A model generated the notes under the pieces. That model was not told the origin of the DNA. It made no database searches and worked only from the letters and a program-made list of their open reading frames with translations. The position numbers and the translations under genes are program-made. From Cognatundibacterium jejuense (GTDB lineage: Bacteria > Pseudomonadota > Gammaproteobacteria > Burkholderiales > Burkholderiaceae_D), in the NCBI RefSeq assembly GCF_014284255.1, contig NZ_JACOFV010000008.1:124001-188000 (forward strand): a stretch of 64,000 nt of DNA, read 5' to 3'. Shown one piece after another: positions 38,804 through 48,128 of the stretch; position 1 is the stretch's first letter, and each line of letters starts with the position of its first letter.

Positions 38804-39189
38804 TTTCTCCGCAATGGACTAAAAATATTTCTGGTGCGCACCATACCGGACAAATGCATTTTTAGCAAGACAAATTGATAAGTTTTTTAGCGTTTTTTCA
38901 ATGTGCTTGATCCGTGAATACTTTGTGATCGAGACTGCAATCATCTTGGCACCTGCCCGGTAAGCGCGTCTGATCACCACAGATTTGTTGAACTCATGAC
39001 GCGAAGGCAAATTGCCATGCGATTGATAGTGAAAAAGTGAGAGCGGATGCGATGGAATTGGGAACGTCGCGTTGAGTTGAACTGTCCGCTTATGTTGATT
39101 GACTGTTGAGATGTGTGGCGCCGGGCTATGTTTTTATCGCCGCTTAGGGGTTGGAAAAATCCAACCCCTAAGCCACATGCCATTACTTC
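38804..39189. other. Intergenic region with exonuclease remnant and a hairpin
   Basis: It holds the exonuclease fragment (38997-39075) and a 13-bp-plus stem GCTTAGGGGTTGGA/TCCAACCCCTAAGC at 39142-39173 next to the chemoreceptor stop. The hairpin lacks a T run on either side. The left part (38804-38990) shows nothing recognisable. Confidence 0.6.
38997..39075 (+). pseudogene. Remnant of the DEDDh exonuclease 3' end
   Basis: This 79-bp stretch matches bases 37018-37096 at 68 of 79 positions by eye. The frame is kept: it encodes HDAKANCHA followed by a diverged tail ending TSR and a stop, against HDAKANCHA...KSR in the intact gene. Weaker similarity continues about 45 bp past the stop. The rest of the gene is absent, so this is a duplicated fragment. 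Confidence 0.8.
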
Positions 39190-41163
39190 TTATTTCAACT
39201 TAAACGCGCTAATCAACTGCACCAGATGTTCGACTTGTTCGCGCATGGTTTCGGTGGCGGCGGAGGCTTGTTCTACCAGTGCGGAGTTTTGTTGGGTCAT
39301 GTCGTCCATTTGCGATACCGCCTGGTTGACTTGTTCGATACCGTCGCTTTGTTCCTGGCTGGCGGTTGAGATCTCCGAGGTGATTTGGGTGATCTGATCA
39401 ACCGAGTTCATGATGTCGCCCATGGTCTTACCGGTTTGTTCGGCTAACAAGTTGCCAGATTCTACTTTGGCGACGGAGTCTTTAATCAAAGCAGCGATTT
39501 CTTTGGCGGCGCTGGCTGAGCGTTGTGCGAGGTTGCGGACTTCGCTGGCAACGACGGCAAAGCCACGCCCTTGTTCACCTGCGCGTGCGGCTTCGACGGC
39601 GGCGTTCAGGGCGAGGATATTGGTCTGAAATGCGATGCCATCAATGACGCTGATAATGTCGACGATTTTTTTGGAGCTGTCTTTAATCGACGACATAGTA
39701 TCGATCACGTCGCTGACCACCTTGCCACCTTGGGACGCCACTGCGGATGCGGCGTGTACTAATTCATTGGCGTGTTTGGCGCCTTCAGAATTTTGCTTCA
39801 CGGTGCTGGTCAGCTCATCCATGGATGCGGCTGTTTGTTCCAACGAGCTTGCTTGTGATTCGGTACGCGCAGACAAATCGGCATTGCCATCGGACATTTC
39901 CTGAGCGGAGTGGGCAATCATATTCGCACTTTGATGCACTTCATTGATCAATACGCGCAGCCCTTTACTGATGCCATTGATCGCGTGCATGAGTTGCCCA
40001 ATCTCATCGACACGGGTTACGTTAAGCGACGCCGTGAGGTCACCATTTGCCATTTTGCTGGCGGCAAAAATCACTTGTTGCAATGGCGTGCTTAAGCGTA
40101 TGCGCATGACCTTAAACATCAGTGCACTCAGCATAAATATGAGGACCATGCTGATCATTTGATAGCGCGTATTGGTACGATTTGATTCTGCTGCATATTC
40201 ATCGGCATACATGCCGCCAGCGACCACCCAGTTCCAGCCTTTGACGGGGTAAAACGCGACGACTTTTTCTCTAACATCGGTCTCGCCTAATTCTGCATTG
40301 GTCCAAGGATAGCGCACCACCCCTTGCTTGCGTTCCAACATTTCTTTGATAAATTCGTGCCCGTTTTGATCTTTGGCATCAAGAATGTTTTTACCTTCTT
40401 TGGTCGGATGCAGTAAAAGATCGCCGTAGTTTTTTCCCTCGCGCGCATCGAGCGCAAAGAAGTAACCGGATTGACCTAGTTTGATCGAGCGAATTTTGGC
40501 CTTCATCTGATCAATGGCGGTCGTAAAGTCTTTACCGACAAATAAGACGGCAATCACTTTGCCATTGCTATCCAACACCGGATCGTACTGCGTCATGTAC
40601 TGTTTACCAAAGAGCATCGCCAGGCCGGCATAGGATTTACCTTCTGTCAGCGCAGGATACGCCGGACTGGCATGGTTGAGAGGTGTACCGACGGCGCGTT
40701 CGCCTTTTTCGTTTTTCAGTGAGGTCGAAATGCGGATGAATTCATCGCCTTGTTTGACAAAGATGGTAGCGACGACGCCGATCTCATTGCTGAGTCGGTC
40801 TGTATTCGAGAAATCTCCATTCAAATCTTGCGTACCGGATTTAAGTACCGTTGTGCTTACGCCTGCGACATCAATAGTGCGGTTGGCATCCAGCGCAAAA
40901 CCATCTTTGAAATTGCCTTTAAATACCTTGATGGCATCACTGGTTTGATTACGCAAATCTGCATCAAACAAATTGAGCATGTCGGCAACAAACTGCGTTC
41001 TGTCAGTGACATTCGCAATCGCTTGCGCTTCAGCCTGTTGCTTGAGGTTGTAATTTACGACAGACGTAAAAGAAAGCAAAATGATACTGAAAACAACGGT
41101 AATAATGAACGTGAGTTTGGATCCGACTGTCCATTCTGTATATTTTTTAAATCTTATTGACAT
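39190..41163 (-). CDS. Methyl-accepting chemotaxis protein with Cache sensor
   Basis: A 657-residue chemoreceptor. TM1 lies at about 15-37. A large periplasmic Cache-type sensor follows (about 40-335), with [26 protein letters not shown], [20 protein letters not shown] and [20 protein letters not shown] segments typical of Cache domains that bind small ligands such as organic acids. Then come TM2, HAMP and an MA domain with the conserved [12 protein letters not shown] tip. ATG 41163 (MSIRFKKYT) is preferred to a TTG at 41208. It lacks a terminal pentapeptide. Confidence 0.9.
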   Translation of the reverse strand: MSIRFKKYTEWTVGSKLTFIITVVFSIILLSFTSVVNYNLKQQAEAQAIANVTDRTQFVADMLNLFDADLRNQTSDAIKVFKGNFKDGFALDANRTIDVAGVSTTVLKSGTQDLNGDFSNTDRLSNEIGVVATIFVKQGDEFIRISTSLKNEKGERAVGTPLNHASPAYPALTEGKSYAGLAMLFGKQYMTQYDPVLDSNGKVIAVLFVGKDFTTAIDQMKAKIRSIKLGQSGYFFALDAREGKNYGDLLLHPTKEGKNILDAKDQNGHEFIKEMLERKQGVVRYPWTNAELGETDVREKVVAFYPVKGWNWVVAGGMYADEYAAESNRTNTRYQMISMVLIFMLSALMFKVMRIRLSTPLQQVIFAASKMANGDLTASLNVTRVDEIGQLMHAINGISKGLRVLINEVHQSANMIAHSAQEMSDGNADLSARTESQASSLEQTAASMDELTSTVKQNSEGAKHANELVHAASAVASQGGKVVSDVIDTMSSIKDSSKKIVDIISVIDGIAFQTNILALNAAVEAARAGEQGRGFAVVASEVRNLAQRSASAAKEIAALIKDSVAKVESGNLLAEQTGKTMGDIMNSVDQITQITSEISTASQEQSDGIEQVNQAVSQMDDMTQQNSALVEQASAATETMREQVEHLVQLISAFKLK

Positions 41164-41390
41164 GACATGGGGCTCGCTCTGGCTGGAAAACGAGTGTGAT
41201 AGTATCAAAGAAAATATGGACGCAAGTTTCTAAAGAGCACTATTTGTCGTTGAATTTGTTGTGAAAATGAATGTCCAACGGCTGCCAGAATTGAACGATA
41301 TTTAATTGAATATAATTTAAATCAATAAAACTTCGGAATTGAGTTTTTTTGGTCAAACAAAATAAGTCTACCCACGAAAGTGATGAAGTA

Positions 41391-41873
41391 ATGATCAATA
41401 AAATGCACGTAAAAATGCTGCATCCTTGTCGCTTACCAAAACTATGCGCGCTGGTGTTCCTTGGCTTTTTCTGTGCAAGTGCTTCGGCACAAACGATGCC
41501 CTCCCCTGCATCATCTGTCGCCGAAGCACCACCGCCCGTGCCGATTCATCTCGACGTGGATAAAGTTAACGACAAAGTAATCAAGCAGGCTGCAAAAGAA
41601 ATGAGCAAGGACGCTCCCCAGACCAACGTCAAACCCGACGTCTTTACGACGATGCATGATGATTTTGAGAAGAGTCTGGGTAATTACGAAAGCCGCAAAA
41701 AAATTTCTGGCTCGGTAGAAGCCGGTGTAGGTGTTGGCAACTTACCTTCAGTGCGTGGTTATCAATCGGAGAACGTGACATGCGGATACGCCGCGGCGGC
41801 AATCAACGATGAGATCAGCAAAAATACACAAGTCAGCGTGTATGCACAAACCAGTTCTTGCAAGACAAAATAA
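41391..41873 (+). CDS. Secreted protein of unknown function
   Basis: About 160 residues from ATG 41391. The N-terminus has a basic region and hydrophobic core ending in ASASAQ, a probable signal peptidase I site. The mature part is Pro-rich, then contains MHDDFEKSLGNYESRKKISG and a C-terminus with two Cys (VTCGYAA, SSCKTK) that could form a disulphide in the periplasm. I recognise no family. The start is uncertain; a TTG at 41349 would add 14 residues. Confidence 0.6.
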   Translation: MINKMHVKMLHPCRLPKLCALVFLGFFCASASAQTMPSPASSVAEAPPPVPIHLDVDKVNDKVIKQAAKEMSKDAPQTNVKPDVFTTMHDDFEKSLGNYESRKKISGSVEAGVGVGNLPSVRGYQSENVTCGYAAAAINDEISKNTQVSVYAQTSSCKTK

Positions 41874-41935
41874 TTTGTACTGTGGCTCACTCTCAGACCT
41901 TTTTTAACGTTTCTGCTATCCTCTGAAAACCATAC

Positions 41936-42310
41936 ATGACGACAACTCATCTCGCTGAAATCGCTGCTGAGCAGCAATTGCTTGCCTACAATGCCCGTGC
42001 TCTGGAACCGTTTCTGTCCAATTTTACGGAGGACGTTGAGGTATTTGAATTTCCGGCGACGCTGATGTATCAAGGAAAAGCGACAATGCGTGAACGTTAT
42101 ACGCTACGCTTCGCGGACGAGATTTTGCATTGTGTGATTGTGAAACGCATGGTTATGGGTAATACCGTGATCGATCAGGAACGTGTGCGCATGACCTTGC
42201 CTGAAGGACCGGGCGTGCTGGAAGCGATTGTGATTTATGAGGCACGTGAAGATAAAATTGCAAAAATCACTTTTATACCCGGCAAGAAAACGCCTGGTGA
42301 AGAGCTGTAA
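41936..42310 (+). CDS. SnoaL/NTF2-like protein
   Basis: A 124-residue NTF2-like fold protein: LLAYNARALEPFLSNFTEDVEVFEFP, GKATMRERYTLRF and a C-terminal IVIYEAREDKIAKITFI, the typical SnoaL-like cone with an internal pocket. Members include polyketide cyclases and steroid isomerase-like enzymes, but most have unknown roles. The KTSC gene follows after 25 bp. Confidence 0.75.
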   Translation: MTTTHLAEIAAEQQLLAYNARALEPFLSNFTEDVEVFEFPATLMYQGKATMRERYTLRFADEILHCVIVKRMVMGNTVIDQERVRMTLPEGPGVLEAIVIYEAREDKIAKITFIPGKKTPGEEL

Positions 42311-42335
42311 GCGGATTCAAGCGTAGGAGACCACG

Positions 42336-42608
42336 ATGGAAATGAAACGTATCAATGCCGGCAAGCTGCGTGCCATAGGCTACGAGCCACGCGAACGCGT
42401 GCTACGGGTTGAGTTTGATGATGGCAGCGCGATTGATTATTCAGGCGTCGGCCAAGAGGTGTGGCGTCGGCTATCAAGCTCTGGTTCTGCGTGGAGCTAT
42501 TACCGCGATAATATTGAAGAAGAATTTATGGGTAAGCGCGGCGTAGCGCGCTCTCAATCGCGTCCTGCCGGGCTTGATGATTTATTCAAGCCGCTGGGCG
42601 AAAATTAA
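42336..42608 (+). CDS. KTSC-domain protein
   Basis: A 90-residue protein with the KTSC domain: RVLRVEFDDGSAIDYSGV, EVWRRLSSSGSAWSYYRDNI and EEEF. The name comes from lysyl-tRNA synthetase C-terminal extensions; stand-alone proteins are of unknown function. AGGAGACCACG precedes the ATG. Confidence 0.75.
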   Translation: MEMKRINAGKLRAIGYEPRERVLRVEFDDGSAIDYSGVGQEVWRRLSSSGSAWSYYRDNIEEEFMGKRGVARSQSRPAGLDDLFKPLGEN

Positions 42609-42651
42609 CAGTAATACAAATTATTAATAATCACTACTCAAGGAGAACAAG

Positions 42652-43275
42652 ATGTCTCAACTTAAACTGACTTATTTCGACTTTCATGGCGGTCGTGGCG
42701 AACCGGTGCGACTTGCATTGGCAATTGGCGGCATTGCGTTTGAAGACCATCGTTTTACATTTGCTGAGTTTCCTGATGTGCGTAAAATCGCGCCGTTTGG
42801 TCAGGTGCCCTTGCTGGAAATCGATGGTGTGGTGATCACGCAATGCGATGCTATCTTGCGCTACGCAGGCAAACTGGCAGACCTGTACCCAACCGATCCT
42901 TTGCAGGCTTTATTGTGCGATGAAGTGATGTACGTTGTCGAAGAATCGACAGTCAGACTGGGCCCTACTTTCCGTATGACAAGCGAGGAACAAAGAGCTG
43001 CACGTCTGGCTTTGGTCAATGGTTCTATGCCAGTCTATCTGCAATGGTTAGAAAAACAATTGCTGGCACGCGGCGGCGAATACTTTGCAGACAACCGCTT
43101 GACGATCGCGGATTTAAAAGTGTTTGTGGATGTACGCGGCCTGAATTCTGGCCGTTTGGATCACGTACCGACCGACCTGGTAGAAAAAGTCGCTCCGGCA
43201 CTCAACGCCCACATGAAACGTATCGCTGCATTGCCTGCGGTACAGGCGTATTACGCGAAGTTTGAAGCAAAATAA
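42652..43275 (+). CDS. Glutathione S-transferase family protein
   Basis: A 207-residue GST: thioredoxin-fold N-terminal half with YFDFHGGRGEPVRLAL (Tyr likely activates glutathione), FGQVPLLEIDG with the cis-Pro, and TQCDAILRYAG; helical C-terminal half. The sequence resembles sigma-class (prostaglandin D synthase-like) GSTs also found in Proteobacteria. Substrate unknown. AAGGAGAAC precedes ATG 42652. Confidence 0.9.
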   Translation: MSQLKLTYFDFHGGRGEPVRLALAIGGIAFEDHRFTFAEFPDVRKIAPFGQVPLLEIDGVVITQCDAILRYAGKLADLYPTDPLQALLCDEVMYVVEESTVRLGPTFRMTSEEQRAARLALVNGSMPVYLQWLEKQLLARGGEYFADNRLTIADLKVFVDVRGLNSGRLDHVPTDLVEKVAPALNAHMKRIAALPAVQAYYAKFEAK

Positions 43276-43361
43276 TCGCTGTATTTGTGGGGCGGGTGCG
43301 ACGCGCTCCAGACCAGACCTACTGGAGTCGTTGCAATATCGCCTTTCTTTTACTTTCTTTT

Positions 43362-43397
43362 GCTTTCTTTTCTTTGGCGACGCAAAGAAAAGAAAGC
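43362..43397. repeat. Long purine/pyrimidine hairpin in a polypyrimidine tract
   Basis: A perfect 15-bp stem, GCTTTCTTTTCTTTG (43362-43376) with CAAAGAAAAGAAAGC (43383-43397) and loop GCGACG. It is preceded by further CTTTCTTTT units from 43333, so the stem's left arm is the last of about three direct copies. The element resembles dispersed intergenic hairpins seen in Burkholderiales. No T run follows. Confidence 0.6.
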
Positions 43398-43521
43398 GGC
43401 TGCCGGACGACTCCCGGCTTGGTTCTACGAAATGTGACCGCTTTAGATATTGAAAATCAATGCAATAAAGATGAGGTTTGAATTACATTGGATAACAGTA
43501 ATAACAATATCTACATTGCTC

Positions 43522-43716
43522 TTATTTATTTGCCTTGCAGGTATAGCTCGTCGTCGTTACTTTATCTACATTTCCCTGACCACAGGTTGCAATAGCTTGC
43601 TGTGACATCTCAGCGATACGTTTACCACCTTCCATATTGCTCTCACTGACTGAAACACAGGCACTCAGCGCACACACCATGGCCAGGATGCTGCAGATTT
43701 GCATTGTTTTGTTCAT
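43522..43716 (-). CDS. Small lipoprotein of unknown function
   Basis: A 64-residue protein with a lipobox (CALSAC, Cys20) and a short mature part holding two more cysteines (ATCGQG and SYTCKANK) that could pair. I recognise no family. It stands alone between the GST gene and the AraC regulator. GAGGAGA lies just upstream of the ATG at 43716, supporting a real gene. Confidence 0.65.
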   Translation of the reverse strand: MNKTMQICSILAMVCALSACVSVSESNMEGGKRIAEMSQQAIATCGQGNVDKVTTTSYTCKANK

Positions 43717-43881
43717 AGATTCTCCTCAAATTTTGTATGAAAGATTTTTTGCTGAACGATTATGCGTTTTACAAGCATTATTAGCAATAATTAGTTGTAT
43801 TAAATCAACGGAAAAGCAGTGCGTAAGGCGGGTGCAACCTACCTCACAAAACGAAATGGCGCTAGCGTGAATGTCCGCCCC

Positions 43882-44766
43882 TTATTCCGAAAACTGCGAC
43901 AAGCGCGCCTTCTGCTTCATCCGCGCTGGCGTGACCCCGTAGGCGGTTTTAAAACTCGCCGTCAGGTGGCTTTGGCTGCTGAAGCCGCAATCTTGAGCAA
44001 TGCGTTCTATGGACAAGTCGGTACGGGTCAATAACTCGCTGGCACGTTGCAAGCGCAATTGCAAAACGTAGCGATGCGGCGTGACACTCATGGCTTGCAA
44101 AAATAAGCGTCGGAAATGAGGGGCGCTGACCCCGGCGTGTTGTGCTAACTCGGCAATTGGCAATTCTGCTGCCAGATTTTTTTGTATCCAGTTTAAAACC
44201 GCTTCCAGACGCCCGATTTGTAAAGTATCAGGGCGCATACCTTTGCCTGTCATGCCTTCTATCGTACGACAACTTTGCTCCACCATCAGCGCACTCAATT
44301 GCGTTAGATAGACCTCATCAGCCGCTCTGCCCTTGCTAAGTTCATCGACAATCTGCCGCGCCAGCGCATTGACGAGCGCATCGTTGAATGGGTAAAGCGT
44401 TGGTGTGCTGCTGATCAGATTTTGTAAGCGAATCGCATTGCGTGAATACGGTTCTAAAAAGTAAAAAATCGCCACATCGATGGCGCCACCAAATAGCCAT
44501 TCAGTCGGACAATTGGCTTGCATCACCGCCGAAAAACTAGGGATAGAATCAAAGCCAGCTTCAGGTTGGTGGCCTTCATGCGCGCGCCCACCGCCCAGGT
44601 GCGAGAGCAAGACCATCGCGGGTAAGGCTGGTATCTGGCGCTGCGTCATCCGGAACAGGTAACGTTCAGCCCGCAAGGCAATACCATCATCTGAGCGAGT
44701 GCCAATTTCTGCGCTGACAACCGGCTTTACGCCAAGGATTTTGCTGACTTCTTCCCAGACTTTCAT
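43882..44766 (-). CDS. AraC-family transcriptional regulator
   Basis: A 294-residue regulator with a cupin-like N-terminal half and a C-terminal AraC domain of two helix-turn-helices: LPIAELAQHAGVSAPHFRRLF and LSIERIAQDCGFSSQSHLTA, then FKTAYGVTPARMK. It is divergent from alkB with a 173-bp gap, the arrangement seen for AlkS/AraC-type control of alkane hydroxylase genes. The effector may be an alkane or alcohol; this is inferred. Confidence 0.9.
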   Translation of the reverse strand: MKVWEEVSKILGVKPVVSAEIGTRSDDGIALRAERYLFRMTQRQIPALPAMVLLSHLGGGRAHEGHQPEAGFDSIPSFSAVMQANCPTEWLFGGAIDVAIFYFLEPYSRNAIRLQNLISSTPTLYPFNDALVNALARQIVDELSKGRAADEVYLTQLSALMVEQSCRTIEGMTGKGMRPDTLQIGRLEAVLNWIQKNLAAELPIAELAQHAGVSAPHFRRLFLQAMSVTPHRYVLQLRLQRASELLTRTDLSIERIAQDCGFSSQSHLTASFKTAYGVTPARMKQKARLSQFSE

Positions 44767-44939
44767 CCCACCTCCGATGTGCCGACGAGTAATCGCTCAA
44801 TGACCACTAAATGATCGTTTTTTGATAAAAACAGGCTCAGTTTATCGCACTTTCGAACAACAGAAAGGCACAAAATGAACATACTGGCAGACCATATACC
44901 AACCATCAAAAGCGTCAGCAAAAAATAACGGAGACCTTT

Positions 44940-46136
44940 ATGACAACCATCACCAATCACCGTTGGGTGAATATGCTGGAACGCAAGTGGCTAAGCCATA
45001 AGCGTTACTGGTATCTGATTTCGCTTGTATTACCAACATTACCGCTGGTATCTGCTTATACGGCAGTGCATTTTCAGCAAGGCGCATGGTTCTGGAGTGT
45101 GGTGCCAGTGGGCTATATGCTGATTCCGGCGCTGGATCTTGTATTTGGAAAAGATCACGCCAATCCCTCTGATGAACAAGTCGAACTGCTAAAAAGCGAT
45201 CGCTACTTTGCCCGCGTGTTGTACTGCGCTACCGCTATGCATTGGGCTGCGATGATCGGCGTGGCGTATGTGGTATCACATTGGGAATGGTCATGGCCCG
45301 CAATATTGGGAGCAGGATTGAGTGCCGGATTGGTGAATGGTGTTGGCCTCGCCATCGGTCATGAATTGGGGCACAAAGTGACCGATGGCCAACAAACTTT
45401 GGCTGGCAAACTGGTCATCGCTTGTTGCGGTTATGGTCACTTTATCGTCGAGCACAATAAAGGTCACCACAAAGACGTTGCTACGCCTGAAGATCCGGCG
45501 TCAGCGCGTTTGGGTGAGTCGATTTACCGCTTTGCCTGCCGCGCGCTACCCGGCACTATGGTAAGGGCATTGAAGCTGGAAGCGAGTCGTTTGCAACGGC
45601 AGAATAAACATTGGTGGTCACCGCAGAATGAGATTTTGCAGCAATGGGCTTTTACTTTGGTTGCTTATGGTTTGATGCTGTATTTCTGGGGGGTAGTCTT
45701 GCTGCCGTATTTATTTCTGGCAGCGATATTTGGCTGGTGGCAGCTGACTTCCGCGAACTACGTAGAACACTATGGCTTGTTACGTCAGAAAGAGGCAAAT
45801 GGTCGCTACCAACGGTGTGAGCCAAAACACTCATGGAATAGTAATTTCAAATTGTCGAATTTGTTTTTGGTTCATTTACAGCGGCATTCTGACCACCACG
45901 CCCATCCGACCAGACCGTATCAGGTGTTGCGCGATTTTGATGATGTGCCGCAATTGCCGCAAGGCTATTTTGCGATGTTCTTTCTGGCGCTGTTTCCGCC
46001 GCTGTGGTTTGCGGTGATGAATCAACGTGTGGTGGCGTGGGCAGCTGGCGACATGAATCTGGTCAACCTGGATCCGGCAAAGCGCGACGCCCTATTCCAA
46101 CGTTATCATCAGCCAACATCAGAGAGCCCAGAATGA
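44940..46136 (+). CDS. alkB: Alkane 1-monooxygenase
   Basis: A 398-residue membrane non-haem diiron hydroxylase. All histidine boxes are visible: HELGHK (about 141), EHNKGHHKDVATPEDPAS (about 171), LQRHSDHHAHP (about 314) and NYVEHYGLLR (about 274). Several hydrophobic helices span the first 130 residues and 235-260. It oxidises medium-chain alkanes to 1-alkanols with electrons from rubredoxin. Its stop overlaps the start of the first rubredoxin gene. Confidence 0.95.
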   Translation: MTTITNHRWVNMLERKWLSHKRYWYLISLVLPTLPLVSAYTAVHFQQGAWFWSVVPVGYMLIPALDLVFGKDHANPSDEQVELLKSDRYFARVLYCATAMHWAAMIGVAYVVSHWEWSWPAILGAGLSAGLVNGVGLAIGHELGHKVTDGQQTLAGKLVIACCGYGHFIVEHNKGHHKDVATPEDPASARLGESIYRFACRALPGTMVRALKLEASRLQRQNKHWWSPQNEILQQWAFTLVAYGLMLYFWGVVLLPYLFLAAIFGWWQLTSANYVEHYGLLRQKEANGRYQRCEPKHSWNSNFKLSNLFLVHLQRHSDHHAHPTRPYQVLRDFDDVPQLPQGYFAMFFLALFPPLWFAVMNQRVVAWAAGDMNLVNLDPAKRDALFQRYHQPTSESPE

Positions 46137-46324
46137 GCGCCTATCAATGCCCCGACTGCGGCTATATCTACGATGAGCAACACGGTTGCGAGCACGAAGG
46201 CTATCCGGCAGGCACGCGCTGGCAAGCGATTCCGGCGGACTTTCCGTGCCCGCAATGTTTTGTGCGTGAGAAACCGGACTTTATTGCCCTTACCGAGGAT
46301 AAACAGGAAGGGGCAAATGTATGA
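46133..46324 (+). CDS. Rubredoxin, AlkG1 type
   Basis: A 63-residue rubredoxin with iron ligands in CPDCGYIYDE and CPQCFVREKPDF. The second Cys pair is followed by one extra residue including an Arg compared with the next gene, the mark I recall for AlkG1-type rubredoxins, which do not pass electrons to alkane hydroxylase. ATG 46133 overlaps the alkB stop, and its own stop overlaps the next start. Confidence 0.9.
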   Translation: MSAYQCPDCGYIYDEQHGCEHEGYPAGTRWQAIPADFPCPQCFVREKPDFIALTEDKQEGANV

Positions 46325-46509
46325 TTACTTCCACAGAAGCTGCTGTCTTCCGCCAATACTGCTGCGTCACTTGCGGAATGGTCTACGATGAGAAATATGG
46401 CTTATCGGAAGATGGCTTCCCTCCCGGTACACGCTGGGAAGATATTCCGGAAGACTGGACCTGCCCCGATTGTTCAGCCTCAAAAGGTGACTTTGTATTA
46501 ATGGAATAG
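46321..46509 (+). CDS. Rubredoxin, AlkG2 type
   Basis: A 62-residue rubredoxin with CVTCGMVYDEKYG and CPDCSASKGDF. There is no Arg insertion after the second Cys pair, as in AlkG2 types, which are competent electron donors to AlkB. It overlaps the preceding gene (ATGA), so alkB and both rubredoxins form one coupled unit. A rubredoxin reductase is not in the window. Confidence 0.9.
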   Translation: MITSTEAAVFRQYCCVTCGMVYDEKYGLSEDGFPPGTRWEDIPEDWTCPDCSASKGDFVLME

Positions 46510-46695
46510 GAATAGGAATAGGATAAACAAAAGAAGATTGACACCTTAAACGTCATTTATTTTACTTCCATGCGTCCGCGCCTCTGCGTTGCGTGGTTTT
46601 AAGGCACGAAAACTTAAAGGTTTTAAAATGTAAGCGACGCACATGCTACAGCAGGATTGCACTAAAATGCAGGACTTTCCTGCCCTGCTGTCATC

Positions 46696-47502
46696 ATGAA
46701 ACCAACGCATCCACCCCACGCCGTCTCACATTTGCGCGCGAATCGCCTGTTACGTAGCACGCGGCCATTTATGGCGCGTGGCGGGCCGCATGGCGAGCGT
46801 TGTGCGGGCTGCCGACTGGTGTTAAGTCATTGTCTATGCCATCTGCGTCCCATCGTTGCTACACGCGCTGGGGTGTGCCTGCTGATGGCGGAACATGAAA
46901 CCCTGAAACCCAGCAATACTGGTTGGTTGATTGCCGATGTAGTGCCCGATACCATGGCGTTTGGCTGGGCGCGTACCGAAGTGGACCCTGCTTTATTAGC
47001 ACTGTTAGCAGATCCGCAATGGCAGCCATATGTAGTGTTTCCGGGAGAATTTGTCGCGCCGGAACGTGTCGTCGATCAATTATTGCCAGAAGCGAATGGC
47101 GATGAATGCGCCACCGTTCATCAAAAACGACCGTTGTTTATTTTGCTTGATGCAACCTGGTCAGAGGCACGCAAAATTTTTAAAAAGAGTCCTTACCTGC
47201 TGCCATTCCCCGTTCTCAGTCTGGCGCCGGAACAATTATCCCGTTATCGCTTACGCCGCTCTAAACGTGATGATCATTTATGCACTTCGGAAGTCGCCGC
47301 AGTATGCCTGGGCATGGCGGGTGATACGCTGGCAGCGCAGACGCTAGATGCCTATCTGGATGTGTTCAGTGACCATTATTTACGTGCAAAACAACAAATC
47401 AAAGTGAGTTGGGATGATGAATTGCATCAGCGTTTGCAGGCGATAACAGGATTAACACGTGCTAACATGAATAAACCTGACTGCGATAGCCCTCAAAACT
47501 AA
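46696..47502 (+). CDS. tapT: tRNA-uridine aminocarboxypropyltransferase (DTW domain)
   Basis: A 268-residue DTW-domain protein. It begins with a zinc-like Cys cluster (CAGCRLVLSHCLCHL), has MAEHETLKPSNTG, then the diagnostic DATWSEARKIF and a C-terminal LRRSKRDDHLCTSE. The E. coli homologue YfiP/TapT makes acp3U at position 47 of tRNAs. The match to the family is clear; the tRNA specificity is inferred. Confidence 0.88.
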   Translation: MKPTHPPHAVSHLRANRLLRSTRPFMARGGPHGERCAGCRLVLSHCLCHLRPIVATRAGVCLLMAEHETLKPSNTGWLIADVVPDTMAFGWARTEVDPALLALLADPQWQPYVVFPGEFVAPERVVDQLLPEANGDECATVHQKRPLFILLDATWSEARKIFKKSPYLLPFPVLSLAPEQLSRYRLRRSKRDDHLCTSEVAAVCLGMAGDTLAAQTLDAYLDVFSDHYLRAKQQIKVSWDDELHQRLQAITGLTRANMNKPDCDSPQN

Positions 47503-47518
47503 TCAAACTCATTTCTGT

Positions 47519-48127
47519 ATGTTCTTTATGAAACAGCTGAAACGGTGGCGATATGTCCTGGCATTTTTCTACGCCGCGTTGTGTTCAACCACGCAAGCAA
47601 GTGACGACAGTTTTCCGGCGAAGTTATCGCGTCAGGAAAGACTGCAATTGGAACAAACGGTGTGTGGTGCTCAATACGGATTGGCGGTAGCAGAAATTGA
47701 TGCCCGCTCTATGGAGGCCAATGGTCGCGCCAATTTTGCCGATGTAAAGTGCCGCCCGCATGCACAATTGGCAGGTCAACCCACGTATTACGTTGCCGTG
47801 TGCGGGCGGGATGGCAACCAATGGAGTTGTGGGGAGGCAGAATTAGAAACGATTGTCCCACTAGCTCAACGCAAATTGCTCGTACGTCCTGGCACAGTTG
47901 ACCCTTTACGCGGTGTGACTACACTGAAAAAAATCAGTAGCTACGGATACTTTCAGGGACTCAGTATCGACAAAGCTTTGCAATCGACTTGCAATATGGG
48001 AATGGGTAACCGACCTGATTTGATAGAAATTTCTTGTCAACGCTGGTCGATCACGGTGTCGTTCTGGTGTCCACAAACCAAGCAAGATCCAACTTGTCCA
48101 CGCGTAATTTATATGGCGGAGCATTAA
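47519..48127 (+). CDS. Secreted protein of unknown function
   Basis: A 202-residue protein (or 199 if it starts at ATG 47528). The signal peptide MKQLKRWRYVLAFFYAALC ends near TTQAS. The mature part has six or more cysteines (TVCGAQ, VKCRPH, AVCGRD, WSCGEA, STCNMG, ISCQRW, FWCPQT, PTCPRV) that likely form disulphides in the periplasm. I recognise no family. The M23 peptidase gene starts one base after its stop, so the two are probably cotranscribed. Confidence 0.75.
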   Translation: MFFMKQLKRWRYVLAFFYAALCSTTQASDDSFPAKLSRQERLQLEQTVCGAQYGLAVAEIDARSMEANGRANFADVKCRPHAQLAGQPTYYVAVCGRDGNQWSCGEAELETIVPLAQRKLLVRPGTVDPLRGVTTLKKISSYGYFQGLSIDKALQSTCNMGMGNRPDLIEISCQRWSITVSFWCPQTKQDPTCPRVIYMAEH

Positions 48128-48128
48128 T

